Of a stretch of DNA of 12,670 bases, positions 1 to 7,167 are shown piece by piece. This DNA comes from JAAYZM01 sp964510785 (GTDB lineage: Bacteria; Actinomycetota; Actinomycetes; Actinomycetales; Cellulomonadaceae). The notes under the pieces were generated by a model, which saw only the letters and a list, made by a program, of their open reading frames with translations, was not told the DNA's origin and did not search any database. The stretch is taken from NCBI GenBank assembly GCA_964510785.1, contig CAZECM010000088.1, positions 1-12,670 on the forward strand, written 5' to 3'. How positions within the stretch are numbered: the first letter of the stretch is position 1; each line of letters begins with the position of its first letter. The position numbers were made by a program, and so were the translations under genes.

Positions 1-345
1 ACGCTCAACGACTCCTTCGTGATCCTCGACGAGGCGCAGAACACCTCGACCGAGCAGATGAAGATGTTCCTCACGCGGCTCGGTTTCGGCTCGAAGGTGG
101 TCGTCACGGGCGACATCACGCAGGTCGACCTGCCCGGGGGCACGCCGTCGGGCCTGCGCGTGGTGCAGGACATCCTGGACGAGGTGGACGACGTCGCGTT
201 CTGCCGGCTCACCTCCGCCGACGTGGTGCGCCACCGGCTCGTGAGCGAGATCATCGACGCCTACGCGCGCTGGGACGTGGTGAGCGGTGGGCCACCGGGA
301 GCGCGCCGCGGCGGCAGGTCGGACAACAGACGGGGTGCACGGTGA
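1..345 (+). CDS. phoH: PhoH-family ATPase, C-terminal part (truncated by window edge)
   Basis: Only the last 114 residues are present; the frame is open from base 1, so the Walker A region and true start lie upstream. Seen: a Walker B segment FVILDEAQN (residues 6-14 of the fragment), then a VVVTGDITQVDLP segment (33-45) and the helix with DVVRHRLV near the end. Together these are the diagnostic second half of the PhoH/YbeZ P-loop ATPase domain. The last 17 or so residues are a Gly/Arg-rich basic tail, common in actinobacterial homologues. PhoH/YbeZ proteins are cytoplasmic ATPases, and their frequent pairing with YbeY suggests a role in RNA or ribosome metabolism, though the exact reaction is unsettled. 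The stop codon (343-345) overlaps the ybeY GTG start by 3 bases (GTGA), so the two are probably coupled. Confidence 0.95.
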   Translation, partial: TLNDSFVILDEAQNTSTEQMKMFLTRLGFGSKVVVTGDITQVDLPGGTPSGLRVVQDILDEVDDVAFCRLTSADVVRHRLVSEIIDAYARWDVVSGGPPGARRGGRSDNRRGAR

Positions 346-794
346 GCGTCGAGGTCAACAACGAGTCCGGCTACGAGATCGACGAGGCCGAGTTCGCGGC
401 CCTCGGGCGCTTCGTCATCGACGCGCTGTACGTGCACCCGATGTCTGAGCTGTCGATCCAGGTGGTCGGCACCGACGTCATGACGGACCTGCACGTGCGC
501 TACCTCGACGAGCCCGGCCCCACGGACGTCATGAGCTTCCCCATGGACGAGCTGCGCCCGGGGCGCGAGGGGAGCACGGGCGAGCCCGGCATGCTCGGCG
601 ACGTCGTGCTGTGCCCCGAGGTCGCCGCAGCGCAGGCCAAGGCCGCGGGTCACTCGACCGAGGAGGAGCTCCTCCTGCTCACGGTGCACGGCATCCTTCA
701 CCTGCTCGGCTACGACCACGCCGAGCCCGCCGAGGAGAAGGAGATGTTCGACCTGCAACGCAAGCTGCTCCTCACCTTCCTCGCCGGCCGATGA
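342..794 (+). CDS. ybeY: Endoribonuclease/rRNA maturation factor YbeY
   Basis: A 150-residue protein, the usual size for the family. The zinc-site signature HGILHLLGYDH lies at residues 116-126, giving the three expected ligands H116, H120 and H126. The family motif TDVMSFP (61-67; usually TDVLSFP) and the LGDVVLCPE strand (85-93) are also present. YbeY is a metal-dependent cytoplasmic protein involved in 16S rRNA 3'-end maturation, 70S quality control and late ribosome assembly. The GTG start at 342 is chosen because it makes a 4-base GTGA overlap with phoH and gives a full-length N-terminus. The stop overlaps the next gene's ATG (ATGA, 791-794). Position between phoH and era is typical and supports the assignment. 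Confidence 0.97.
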   Translation: MSVEVNNESGYEIDEAEFAALGRFVIDALYVHPMSELSIQVVGTDVMTDLHVRYLDEPGPTDVMSFPMDELRPGREGSTGEPGMLGDVVLCPEVAAAQAKAAGHSTEEELLLLTVHGILHLLGYDHAEPAEEKEMFDLQRKLLLTFLAGR

Positions 795-2005
795 CGCCGG
801 CCGACGGGCTGCTGCTCGCGCTCGCGGGCGTCATGCTCGCGCTCTCGGCGCTGCTCGGGCTCGGGGAGGGCGCGCTGCGCCGGGTCTCCCGCACGGAGGC
901 CGTCGAGGCACAGGTGGCCGGCAAGGACTGGGCGCCGAGCGTGCTCACCCTCGTGGACGACGAGGCGGCCGCGCTCGCGGGGCTCGGCGTGACCCGGCTC
1001 CTCGCGGAGATCGTGGTCGTCGCGAGCCTCACGCTGCTGCTCGACGGGACCGGCCTCGCCCGGTGGGCCGTCGTCCTCCTCGTGGTCGTCCTCGCGGGGC
1101 TCGCCGGCCTGCTCGTACGGCTCGCGCCCCGCCGGGCGGGTGGACGCCACCCGCTCCCCGCGCTCGCGGCCACCTCGACCCTCCTGCTCGCCGTGCGGCC
1201 GCTCGGTCGGATGCTTCCCGCGCTCGAGCCCGAGGCGGACCTCGAGGACATCGTCGAGCTCGTCGAGGAGTCCGAGGACTTCGAGTCGGGCGAGGGCGAG
1301 CTCGTCCGATCCGTGCTCGAGCTCGGCGACACCCTCACGCGCGAGGTCATGGTGCCGCGCACCGAGATGATCACGATCCACGCGGACGCGCCGCTGCCCA
1401 AGGCGCTCGCCCTCTTCCTGCGGTCGGGGTTCTCGCGCGTGCCCGTGGTCGGGGAGTCCGTGGACGACCTGCTCGGCGTGCTCTTCCTCAAGGACGTCGT
1501 GCGCCGCCTGCACACCCAGCCCGGCGTCGAGGCCGAGCCCGCCCAGTCCGTCATGCGCTCCGCCGTGTTCGTCCCGGAGACGAAGCCGGTCGACGACCTG
1601 CTGCGCGAGATGCAGGGCGGCTCGTCCCACATCGCGATGGTCGTCGACGAGTACGGCGGCATCGCGGGGCTCGTGACGATCGAGGACGCCCTCGAGGAGA
1701 TCGTCGGCGAGCTCACCGACGAGCACGACCGGCCCGAGGCCCAGGTAGAGGCCCTCCCGGACGGTGTGTTCCGGGTGCCCGCGCGGCTCGCGCTCGACGA
1801 GCTCGGCGACCTCTTCGGCATCGAGCTCGACGACGACGACGTCGACTCCGCGGGCGGCCTGCTCGCCAAGGCGCTCGGCAAGGTCCCGCTGGGCGGGTCG
1901 AGCGCCGTCGTCGGACCCCTACGTCTCGACGCCGAGCGCGTCGAGGGACGCCGTAAGCAGCTGTCGACCCTGCTCGTCAGGGTCGCCGAGGAGGACGAAG
2001 CATGA
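791..2005 (+). CDS. CBS-domain membrane protein, hemolysin/CorC (CNNM-like) family
   Basis: 404 residues. The N-terminal 140 residues hold about four hydrophobic helices (roughly 5-25, 66-86, 92-112, 122-140) in the place of a CNNM/DUF21 membrane domain; this part is Ala/Leu-rich and shorter than usual. Next come VMVPRTEM (187-194), which opens the tandem CBS pair (about 185-240 and 250-305), the hallmark VDEYGG (285-290) with GLVTIEDALEEIVGEL (293-308), and a CorC/HlyC C-terminal domain (about 320-400). Relatives are implicated in Mg2+/Co2+ homeostasis, and the CBS pair usually binds adenine nucleotides; the 'hemolysin' label is historical. The ATG at 791 is chosen over an upstream in-frame ATG at 611 because it overlaps the ybeY stop and leaves ybeY intact. 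The stop overlaps era (ATGA). Transport substrate cannot be read from sequence. Confidence 0.92.
   Translation: MTPADGLLLALAGVMLALSALLGLGEGALRRVSRTEAVEAQVAGKDWAPSVLTLVDDEAAALAGLGVTRLLAEIVVVASLTLLLDGTGLARWAVVLLVVVLAGLAGLLVRLAPRRAGGRHPLPALAATSTLLLAVRPLGRMLPALEPEADLEDIVELVEESEDFESGEGELVRSVLELGDTLTREVMVPRTEMITIHADAPLPKALALFLRSGFSRVPVVGESVDDLLGVLFLKDVVRRLHTQPGVEAEPAQSVMRSAVFVPETKPVDDLLREMQGGSSHIAMVVDEYGGIAGLVTIEDALEEIVGELTDEHDRPEAQVEALPDGVFRVPARLALDELGDLFGIELDDDDVDSAGGLLAKALGKVPLGGSSAVVGPLRLDAERVEGRRKQLSTLLVRVAEEDEA
1988..1995 (+). promoter_or_regulatory. Shine-Dalgarno of era inside the preceding gene
   Basis: GAGGAGGA lies 6 bases ahead of the era ATG at 2002 and doubles as codons for the acidic C-terminus of the upstream CBS protein. 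It supports the ATG at 2002 and independent ribosome loading on era in addition to coupling through the ATGA overlap. Confidence 0.7.
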
Positions 2006-2907
2006 AACCTGAGTTCCGTTCCGGGTTCGCGTGCCTCGTGGGGCGCCCGAATGCCGGCAAGTCCACGCTGACCAACGCGCTCGTGGGGTCGAAGGTCGCC
2101 ATCACGTCCGGGCGGCCGCAGACGACGCGCCACACCATCCGCGGCATCGTGCACCGCGAGGACGCGCAGCTCATCCTGGTCGACACGCCCGGCCTGCACC
2201 GACCGCGCACCCTGCTGGGCGACCACCTCAACTCCCTCGTGCGCTCGACGCTCACGGAGGTCGACGTCGTCGCGTTCTGCGTCCCGGCGGACGAGAAGGT
2301 GGGGCCGGGCGACAAGTACATCGCGCGCGACCTCGAGGTGCTCGCGGGACGCACTCCCGTGATCGCTGTCGTCACGAAGACGGACCGCGTGCCGCGGGTG
2401 CGCGTCATGGAGCAGCTCCTGGCCGTCTCCGAGCTGGGGGACTGGGCGGAGGTCGTGCCGACGTCGGCGACGGACGGCTTCCAGGTCGACACGCTCGCGG
2501 ACGTGCTCGTGCGCTACCTGCCCGAAGGACCGCCGCTCTACCCCGAGGGCGAGCTCACCGACGAGCCGGAGGCCATCATGGTCGCCGAGCTCGTGCGTGA
2601 GGCGGCCCTCGAGGGGGTACGGGACGAGCTGCCGCACTCGCTCGCCGTGGTGGTCGACGAGATCACCCCGCGCGAGGGCGGCGACATGCTCGACGTGCGC
2701 GTCGACCTCTTCGTGGAGCGTGACTCCCAGAAGGCGATCATCATCGGCAAGGGCGGTTCCCGGCTGCGCGACGTCGGTACCCAGGCGCGCGCGGGCATCG
2801 AGGCGCTCCTCGGGCAGCGGGTCTTTCTCGACCTGCACGTGCGCGTCGCGAAGGACTGGCAGCGAGACCCCAAGAAGCTCGGGCGCCTCGGATTCACCGA
2901 CCGCTGA
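2002..2907 (+). CDS. era: GTPase Era, 16S rRNA-binding ribosome assembly factor
   Basis: 301 residues, normal for Era. GTPase motifs in order: G1 GRPNAGKS (14-21), G2 region TTRHTIRG (41-48), G3 DTPG (61-64), G4 TKTD (125-128) and G5 TSA (154-156). The C-terminal KH domain carries the GKGG loop at 249-252, followed by the usual GxxVxLxLxVxVxxxW-type ending. Era binds the 3' end of 16S rRNA and acts in 30S maturation in the cytoplasm or at the inner face of the membrane. G4 reads TKTD rather than the textbook NKxD; I recall the Thr variant from other actinobacterial Era proteins and do not read it as loss of function. It is the last gene of the phoH-ybeY-CBS-era overlap series; the next gene has its own promoter-like box. 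Confidence 0.97.
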   Translation: MKPEFRSGFACLVGRPNAGKSTLTNALVGSKVAITSGRPQTTRHTIRGIVHREDAQLILVDTPGLHRPRTLLGDHLNSLVRSTLTEVDVVAFCVPADEKVGPGDKYIARDLEVLAGRTPVIAVVTKTDRVPRVRVMEQLLAVSELGDWAEVVPTSATDGFQVDTLADVLVRYLPEGPPLYPEGELTDEPEAIMVAELVREAALEGVRDELPHSLAVVVDEITPREGGDMLDVRVDLFVERDSQKAIIIGKGGSRLRDVGTQARAGIEALLGQRVFLDLHVRVAKDWQRDPKKLGRLGFTDR

Positions 2908-2929
2908 CCTCGACGTCGCCACGTTCTCG

Positions 2930-2935
2930 TAGGAT
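2930..2935 (+). promoter_or_regulatory. Predicted -10 box (TAGGAT) of the hydrolase, leaderless geometry
   Basis: TAGGAT fits the actinobacterial TANNNT -10 pattern and ends exactly 6 bases before the GTG at 2942, so transcription would start at or one base from the start codon. No Shine-Dalgarno sequence is visible and no clear -35 was found. The same geometry recurs before four downstream genes, which is the main support. Confidence 0.6.
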
Positions 2936-2941
2936 GCCGGG

Positions 2942-4429
2942 GTGCTGTTCCGCATCGCTGCCACGAGCGCCGTCGGGGCCATCGTGCTCGCGGTGCTCGG
3001 CGCGGTCACGGGTCCGGACTGGCAGCCGCAACCCCTCACGGACCCGATCGTGGTCGAGTCGCCGTCGACGGCGGTCCACGGCGGACCGGAACGTGGGCCC
3101 GGTGAGTACGAGATCTCGACCAGCGTCCTGACCGTCGAGCTCGACGGCACGAGCGTCCAGGCGCGCCTCCTCCTGCCCGTCGGTGCCACCGAGCCGGTGC
3201 CCGGCGTCGTCTTCGTGCACGGCGCGGGTACGGGTCGCTTCGACGGGGCGTTCGTGGACCAGGCGCGCGAGCTCGCCACGGCGGGCATCGCGACGCTCGT
3301 GCCGGACAAGCGGCTCGACACCTACTCGACGCGGCACCGCGACTACGTCGCGATGGCGGGCGACTATCAGTTCTCGGTCGACGTGCTACGCGGGGTCGAG
3401 GGCGTCGACCCGGCACGCGTGGGCATCTACGCCGAGTCCGAGGGCGGCTGGGTCGCACCGGTCATGGCCGCGGAGGACCCGCAGACCGCGTTCGTGATCC
3501 TCGCCTCGGCACCCGTGGTCCCGCCGCGCCAGCAAGCGGCGTTCGCCGTCGACGCCTACCTGCGCAACACGGGCGTACCGCTCTCGGTGTTCCGCGCGAT
3601 CCCGCGCGCCGTCGGGATGCAGTTCCCGGGCGGGGGCTTCGAGTACGCGGACTTCGACGTCCAGCCGTGGCAGCAGCGACTCACGCAGCCGCTCTTCATG
3701 GCCTACGGCACGGCCGACCCGTCGATGCCGGTCATCCAGGGGCCGCAGCAGATGATCGCCGACGTTGCGGTCGCGGGCAACGACCAGGTGACGCTGCGCT
3801 ACTACGAGGGCGCCAACCACGGCATCAAGGTGGGCGACGTGCTCGCGACGGGCTACGTCCGTGACCTCGCGACGTGGGTGCACGGGTTGCCCGGCACGGC
3901 CACGGCGCCTCCCCGGGTCGCCGGGGCCGAACCCGTGCAGGGCTTCCTCGCCGAGGAGGTGCCGCAGCCACGGTGGTTCGGCGACGGCGACCTCGTGCTC
4001 GGCGTCGTCATCGCCGGTGCCGCGCTCCTCGTGCTGGGACCCGTCGTCTTCCTCGTCGGTCGCCTCGCCCGGCGCAAGGTGCGCCTCGCGAGAGGTCTCG
4101 CCTGGCCGCTCGCCGCGTTCGGGGCGGGCTGCCTCGCGACGGTCGCGCTGCTCGTCTGGTACCTCGTGGCGATCGCGCGCCTCGCTCTCGAGTACGAGCG
4201 CAACGCCCTCGTGGTGCAGGGCGGCTGGCTCGCCGTGCGCCTCGCGGGCCTCGCCACCGTGGTGGTGCTCGCCGTACTGGTCGAGCGGTGGCGTGCCGTG
4301 CGTGCCGAGCCGGAGGGTGTGCTCGCGGCGGGCCGCATCGGCTACGCGGGAGTCTGGACGGTCCTCACCGGTGGCACCCTGCTCCTGATCACCCTCGCCT
4401 ACTGGGGGGCCTTCCAGCTCGGCATCTAG
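2942..4429 (+). CDS. Membrane-anchored alpha/beta hydrolase with four C-terminal TM helices
   Basis: 495 residues from a GTG start. An N-terminal hydrophobic helix (5-23) precedes an alpha/beta-hydrolase domain (about 55-317): oxyanion-side HGAGTG (93-98), nucleophile elbow AESEG with S166, acid D259 in YGTADPSMPV, and H293 in GANHG. This is a complete Ser-Asp-His triad, with Ala replacing the first Gly of GxSxG. The last 145 residues hold four hydrophobic helices (about 351-373, 388-411, 429-448, 468-491). The basic loops (RLARRKVRLARG; ERWRAVR) fall where a positive-inside model puts the hydrolase domain outside the cell. It resembles acyl-peptidase/esterase-like (dienelactone hydrolase-type) proteins, but the substrate is unknown. 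The start is fixed by the -10 box 6 bases upstream. It sits 25 bases before P1 and shares that gene's promoter style. Confidence 0.87.
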   Translation: MLFRIAATSAVGAIVLAVLGAVTGPDWQPQPLTDPIVVESPSTAVHGGPERGPGEYEISTSVLTVELDGTSVQARLLLPVGATEPVPGVVFVHGAGTGRFDGAFVDQARELATAGIATLVPDKRLDTYSTRHRDYVAMAGDYQFSVDVLRGVEGVDPARVGIYAESEGGWVAPVMAAEDPQTAFVILASAPVVPPRQQAAFAVDAYLRNTGVPLSVFRAIPRAVGMQFPGGGFEYADFDVQPWQQRLTQPLFMAYGTADPSMPVIQGPQQMIADVAVAGNDQVTLRYYEGANHGIKVGDVLATGYVRDLATWVHGLPGTATAPPRVAGAEPVQGFLAEEVPQPRWFGDGDLVLGVVIAGAALLVLGPVVFLVGRLARRKVRLARGLAWPLAAFGAGCLATVALLVWYLVAIARLALEYERNALVVQGGWLAVRLAGLATVVVLAVLVERWRAVRAEPEGVLAAGRIGYAGVWTVLTGGTLLLITLAYWGAFQLGI

Positions 4430-4442
4430 CAGCTCGCGCGAC

Positions 4443-4448
4443 TAGCCT
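4443..4448 (+). promoter_or_regulatory. Predicted -10 box (TAGCCT) of P1
   Basis: TAGCCT ends 6 bases before the ATG at 4455 (spacer GAAAGC). No Shine-Dalgarno sequence or convincing -35 is seen. Predicts a leaderless mRNA for P1 and, through overlap, P2. Confidence 0.6.
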
Positions 4449-4454
4449 GAAAGC

Positions 4455-5864
4455 ATGGGCGCGAGGACGCGCATGGCGGCGGTCCGGCTCGTCGAGGTTG
4501 CTGCCCCGGCGCGGCTACCGCCCGGCCCGAACGGTCCTCCGGGTGGCGCGGGCCCGCGCGGGAGCTCCCGCACGGTTCGGTGGCTCACCGCCCTCGGCGC
4601 CCTCGCTCTCGCGGTCTCGGGCATCGCCGTCGTAGACCACCGGAACCTGACGCGACGGGCCGCCGCGCTCGAGCACCTCGTCGCCGCGGGGACGTACCTC
4701 GCGGACGTCGGTCCCGACGTCACGGCGCGATGGCGCGTCACGACCCCGGCGGCCCAGGTCCTCGCGGTGGCCGACGGCGCGGTCGTCACGGTGACCGAGA
4801 TCCGTGGCTCCCAGCTCGTCACCGCGCGCGCCCTCGGCACGGGTGAGGAGCTGTGGCGCTCGACGTTCGCGCTGCGCCTCGGTTCCTCGCGCTGCCTCGG
4901 CCCCGAGCGGGCCGGGGACGCCCCGCTCGTGGTGTGCGCACTGCGACCGCACCCGCGCGCACTGGGACGCGACGACGGCGGCACGACGTTCCACGTGCGC
5001 CACGTGCGCTCGGGCGAGCTCCTCGCGGAGCGCTCCGAGCCGGGTGCCCTCCTGGGCATGCGGCTCGTGGACGGCGACCTGCTCGGTGCGTGGCTCGACG
5101 GCGGCCGGCTCGAGGTCCGCCGCGAGGACGCCGTCACGGGAGCCGTTCGCTGGTACCTCCCGCTCGACACGGCCGCCGAGGTCGCGAGCCCGTCGGCCGT
5201 CGGGGCGAGCGCGGCGGGCGACGAGCTCGTCGTCGTGACGGAGCGCGACGCCTTCGCGGTGTCCGACGCCGGCACCCTCCTGTTCGCGACTGCCACGGCC
5301 CCGCCCCGCCAGCCCCGCCGACTCGCCCTGCGTCCCGTCGGCGACGGGCTCTACGCCGTGTGGCGGGCGCGCGAGCGGCAGCCCGCGGACCTCATCGACG
5401 CCGTGGGGGGCGTCCGGCTCGCGGCCATCGGCACGCCCAGGGAGCTCGTGTCCGACGACGGCTCGCTCGGCACCGTCGTCTTCACCCGGCACCCCGACGG
5501 CGACCTCCTGTGGGACGTGCCGCACCGCACCAAGCTGTGGAAGGCCGATGGCGAGGTGAACGAGGGGCTCGTGACGGACGGCGTGCTCGTGCTCGCGAGC
5601 GACGCCGGGCTCCGGGTCGTGGACCCACGGCGCGGCGTCACGCTGTGGCGCGCCCCCGCCGGTACGGGCCTGGTAGGAGTCGCCGGCGAGCTCGTCGTCC
5701 ACGAGGGCGATGCTCTCGTGGGGCGCGAGGCCCGCACGGGCCGTGAGGTGTGGCGCTCGGCCGTCGAGCTCGAGGACGGCACCCGGTTCGCCACCGTCGG
5801 TGGCCAGCTCTTCGCCCTCGAGCCGCACGCCGTGGTGCTGCTCGCCGCCCTCGGGTCGCCATGA
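4455..5864 (+). CDS. P1: membrane-anchored PQQ-like beta-propeller protein
   Basis: 469 residues. The cytoplasmic N-terminus MGARTRMAAVRLVE carries the family motif and is followed by a Pro/Gly-rich linker, a TM helix (about 42-60) and the juxtamembrane LADVGPDV (82-89). The rest is a predicted extracytoplasmic beta-propeller with degenerate PQQ-repeat signatures: TGEELWR (129-135), TGAVRWYLP (228-236), GVTLWRAP (394-401) and TGREVWR (428-434). C147 and C161 (13 residues between) match a cysteine pair in all four paralogues and could form a disulfide; D334-S337 is the shared DDGS turn. No vicinal Cys pair or other PQQ-dehydrogenase catalytic feature was seen, so a structural or binding role is likelier than redox catalysis. 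It is the most divergent C-terminus of the set (ends VLLAALGSP). The start is set by the -10 box and motif alignment. Its stop overlaps the P2 start. Confidence 0.85.
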   Translation: MGARTRMAAVRLVEVAAPARLPPGPNGPPGGAGPRGSSRTVRWLTALGALALAVSGIAVVDHRNLTRRAAALEHLVAAGTYLADVGPDVTARWRVTTPAAQVLAVADGAVVTVTEIRGSQLVTARALGTGEELWRSTFALRLGSSRCLGPERAGDAPLVVCALRPHPRALGRDDGGTTFHVRHVRSGELLAERSEPGALLGMRLVDGDLLGAWLDGGRLEVRREDAVTGAVRWYLPLDTAAEVASPSAVGASAAGDELVVVTERDAFAVSDAGTLLFATATAPPRQPRRLALRPVGDGLYAVWRARERQPADLIDAVGGVRLAAIGTPRELVSDDGSLGTVVFTRHPDGDLLWDVPHRTKLWKADGEVNEGLVTDGVLVLASDAGLRVVDPRRGVTLWRAPAGTGLVGVAGELVVHEGDALVGREARTGREVWRSAVELEDGTRFATVGGQLFALEPHAVVLLAALGSP

Positions 5865-7147
5865 CGACGAGCCACCACGGGCACATGGACGCCGTCGAGC
5901 TCGTCGAGGGCACCGACATCGAACCGTGGGCGGACGAGCCTGACGGCGGGAGTCCGGGCCGGGTGCGCGGCATGGCACGCGCGTGGCCCCTCGTCGCCGT
6001 CGTCGCCCTCGTGGCCTGCGCCTATGCGGTGCAGGGCTCGCGGGAGCGGGCCGAGCTGGCCGCGCGGCAGACGGCCTTGCACGACGAGCGGGACTACGTC
6101 GCGGGGCTCGGTACCGAGCCCCGGCTCGCATGGTCGACCGCCGGGGTCGCCGACCTCTACTCGGCGGAGGTCGCGGGGGACACCGTGCTCGTGCGTGCCG
6201 CCCCGCTCGGCAGCTCGACCGGCGAGGTCGCGATCGACCTGCGCACGGGGGAGCACCGGTGGTACCTCCCGAAGCGACCCGACGTGCGTGAGCTCTGCGG
6301 AGGCGGTGACACGGGGGCCCTGGAGTGCGTCGCGGTCTTCTACGTCACCACGAGCGGGAGCCGCTACTCGAAGGAGGTGGAGCTCGCCGAGCTGCGGGAC
6401 GCGGCGACGGGCAAGGTCGTCGCGTCGCGGGACGTCGTGGACCATGTCGCGGCCGTGGCGTGGGACGGGGACCTGCTGCTGCTGGACGCGGACGGTGAGG
6501 GACTCGACCTCAGCCGCGAGTCCTACGACGGCGAGGTGCGGTGGGCCGTGCCCGTGCTCGACCGGCCGCTTCGCTCCGGCGAGCGTGCCCGGCTCCGGGT
6601 CGAGGCGGCCACCGCCCTCGTGACGGTCGGGTCTCGCGTGGTCGCCGTCGACGCCGTGGGCGCGGTGGTGCCCGATCCCACCCACCGCCTCGAGCTCGAA
6701 CGACTCGGCAGACCGCTGGTCCTCGGGGCCGACGACGGCTCGGTGCTGGGCGCCGTCGTCCTCGGGACCGCCGGTGGCCTCGAGGTGCGGGACCGTGCCA
6801 CCGCGACCCTGCTTCTCGCCCTCGACGGCTCCGTCCCGAGGAATGCGTACGTGCTGGACGGCGCCCTGGTGGCGATCCGGGACGGCGTGGTCGAGGCCAC
6901 CTCGGTCCACACCGGGGTGCGCCGGTGGGCCGTGGAGCTGACGCGCGGCCTGCTCGTGGGGACGGACGGTCGGCACGTCCTCGTGCTCGACCAGCTGGGG
7001 CACGAGCGGGAGCTGCGCGCGTTCGACGTGGGCACGGGCCGCGAGGTGTGGCACCGCCTGCTCGCCGAGCCCGGTGCGTGGCCCCGCGCGGTCGGGGGCG
7101 CACTGCTCGTCCACGCCGGCGACACGCTCTCGCGCTGGGCGTCCTGA
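5861..7147 (+). CDS. P2: membrane-anchored PQQ-like beta-propeller protein
   Basis: 428 residues from the ATG at 5861, which forms ATGA with the P1 stop. An upstream in-frame ATG at 5750 would read through P1 sequence and is rejected. The N-terminus has the family element AVELVEG (11-17) but with His residues (SHHGH) in place of the basic stretch seen in the others. TM about 41-58, then juxtamembrane YVAGLGTEP (79-87). Propeller signatures: TGEHRWYLP (129-137), GEVRWAVP, TGVRRWAVEL and TGREVWHR. The cysteine pair is C146/C156 (9 residues between, the shortest loop), and DDGS is at 291-294. It ends with GGALLVHAGDTLSRW, the conserved closing strand. There is no -10 box and no Shine-Dalgarno sequence before it, so it probably depends on P1 transcription and translational coupling. 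Function unknown. Confidence 0.85.
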   Translation: MTTSHHGHMDAVELVEGTDIEPWADEPDGGSPGRVRGMARAWPLVAVVALVACAYAVQGSRERAELAARQTALHDERDYVAGLGTEPRLAWSTAGVADLYSAEVAGDTVLVRAAPLGSSTGEVAIDLRTGEHRWYLPKRPDVRELCGGGDTGALECVAVFYVTTSGSRYSKEVELAELRDAATGKVVASRDVVDHVAAVAWDGDLLLLDADGEGLDLSRESYDGEVRWAVPVLDRPLRSGERARLRVEAATALVTVGSRVVAVDAVGAVVPDPTHRLELERLGRPLVLGADDGSVLGAVVLGTAGGLEVRDRATATLLLALDGSVPRNAYVLDGALVAIRDGVVEATSVHTGVRRWAVELTRGLLVGTDGRHVLVLDQLGHERELRAFDVGTGREVWHRLLAEPGAWPRAVGGALLVHAGDTLSRWAS

Positions 7148-7155
7148 TCGCCCGT

Positions 7156-7161
7156 TAGCCT
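7156..7161 (+). promoter_or_regulatory. Predicted -10 box (TAGCCT) of P3
   Basis: TAGCCT, identical to the P1 box, ends 6 bases before the ATG at 7168 (spacer GCGGGT). It lies in the 20-base gap after P2. No -35 consensus seen. Confidence 0.6.
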
Positions 7162-7167
7162 GCGGGT

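Noticed and set aside
611..790. An upstream in-frame ATG extending the CBS-domain protein by 60 residues
   Set aside because: The extension is Arg-rich sequence lying within ybeY in another frame; the ATG at 791 overlaps the ybeY stop and starts directly with a hydrophobic helix.
125..2128. TKTD in Era G4 as a sign of a damaged GTPase (motif at residues 125-128 of era)
   Set aside because: All other GTPase motifs and the KH loop are intact, and a Thr at this position occurs, as I recall, in other actinobacterial Era proteins.
772..3321. A minus-strand open frame of about 850 codons antisense to the CBS protein, era and hydrolase
   Set aside because: Ser/Arg/Thr-rich shadow of well-supported + strand genes; no motif and no sensible start.
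5750..5860. An upstream in-frame ATG that would extend P2 by 37 residues into P1
   Set aside because: The extra residues are an out-of-frame reading of P1 and do not match any paralogue, while the ATG at 5861 gives the family N-terminus and an ATGA overlap.
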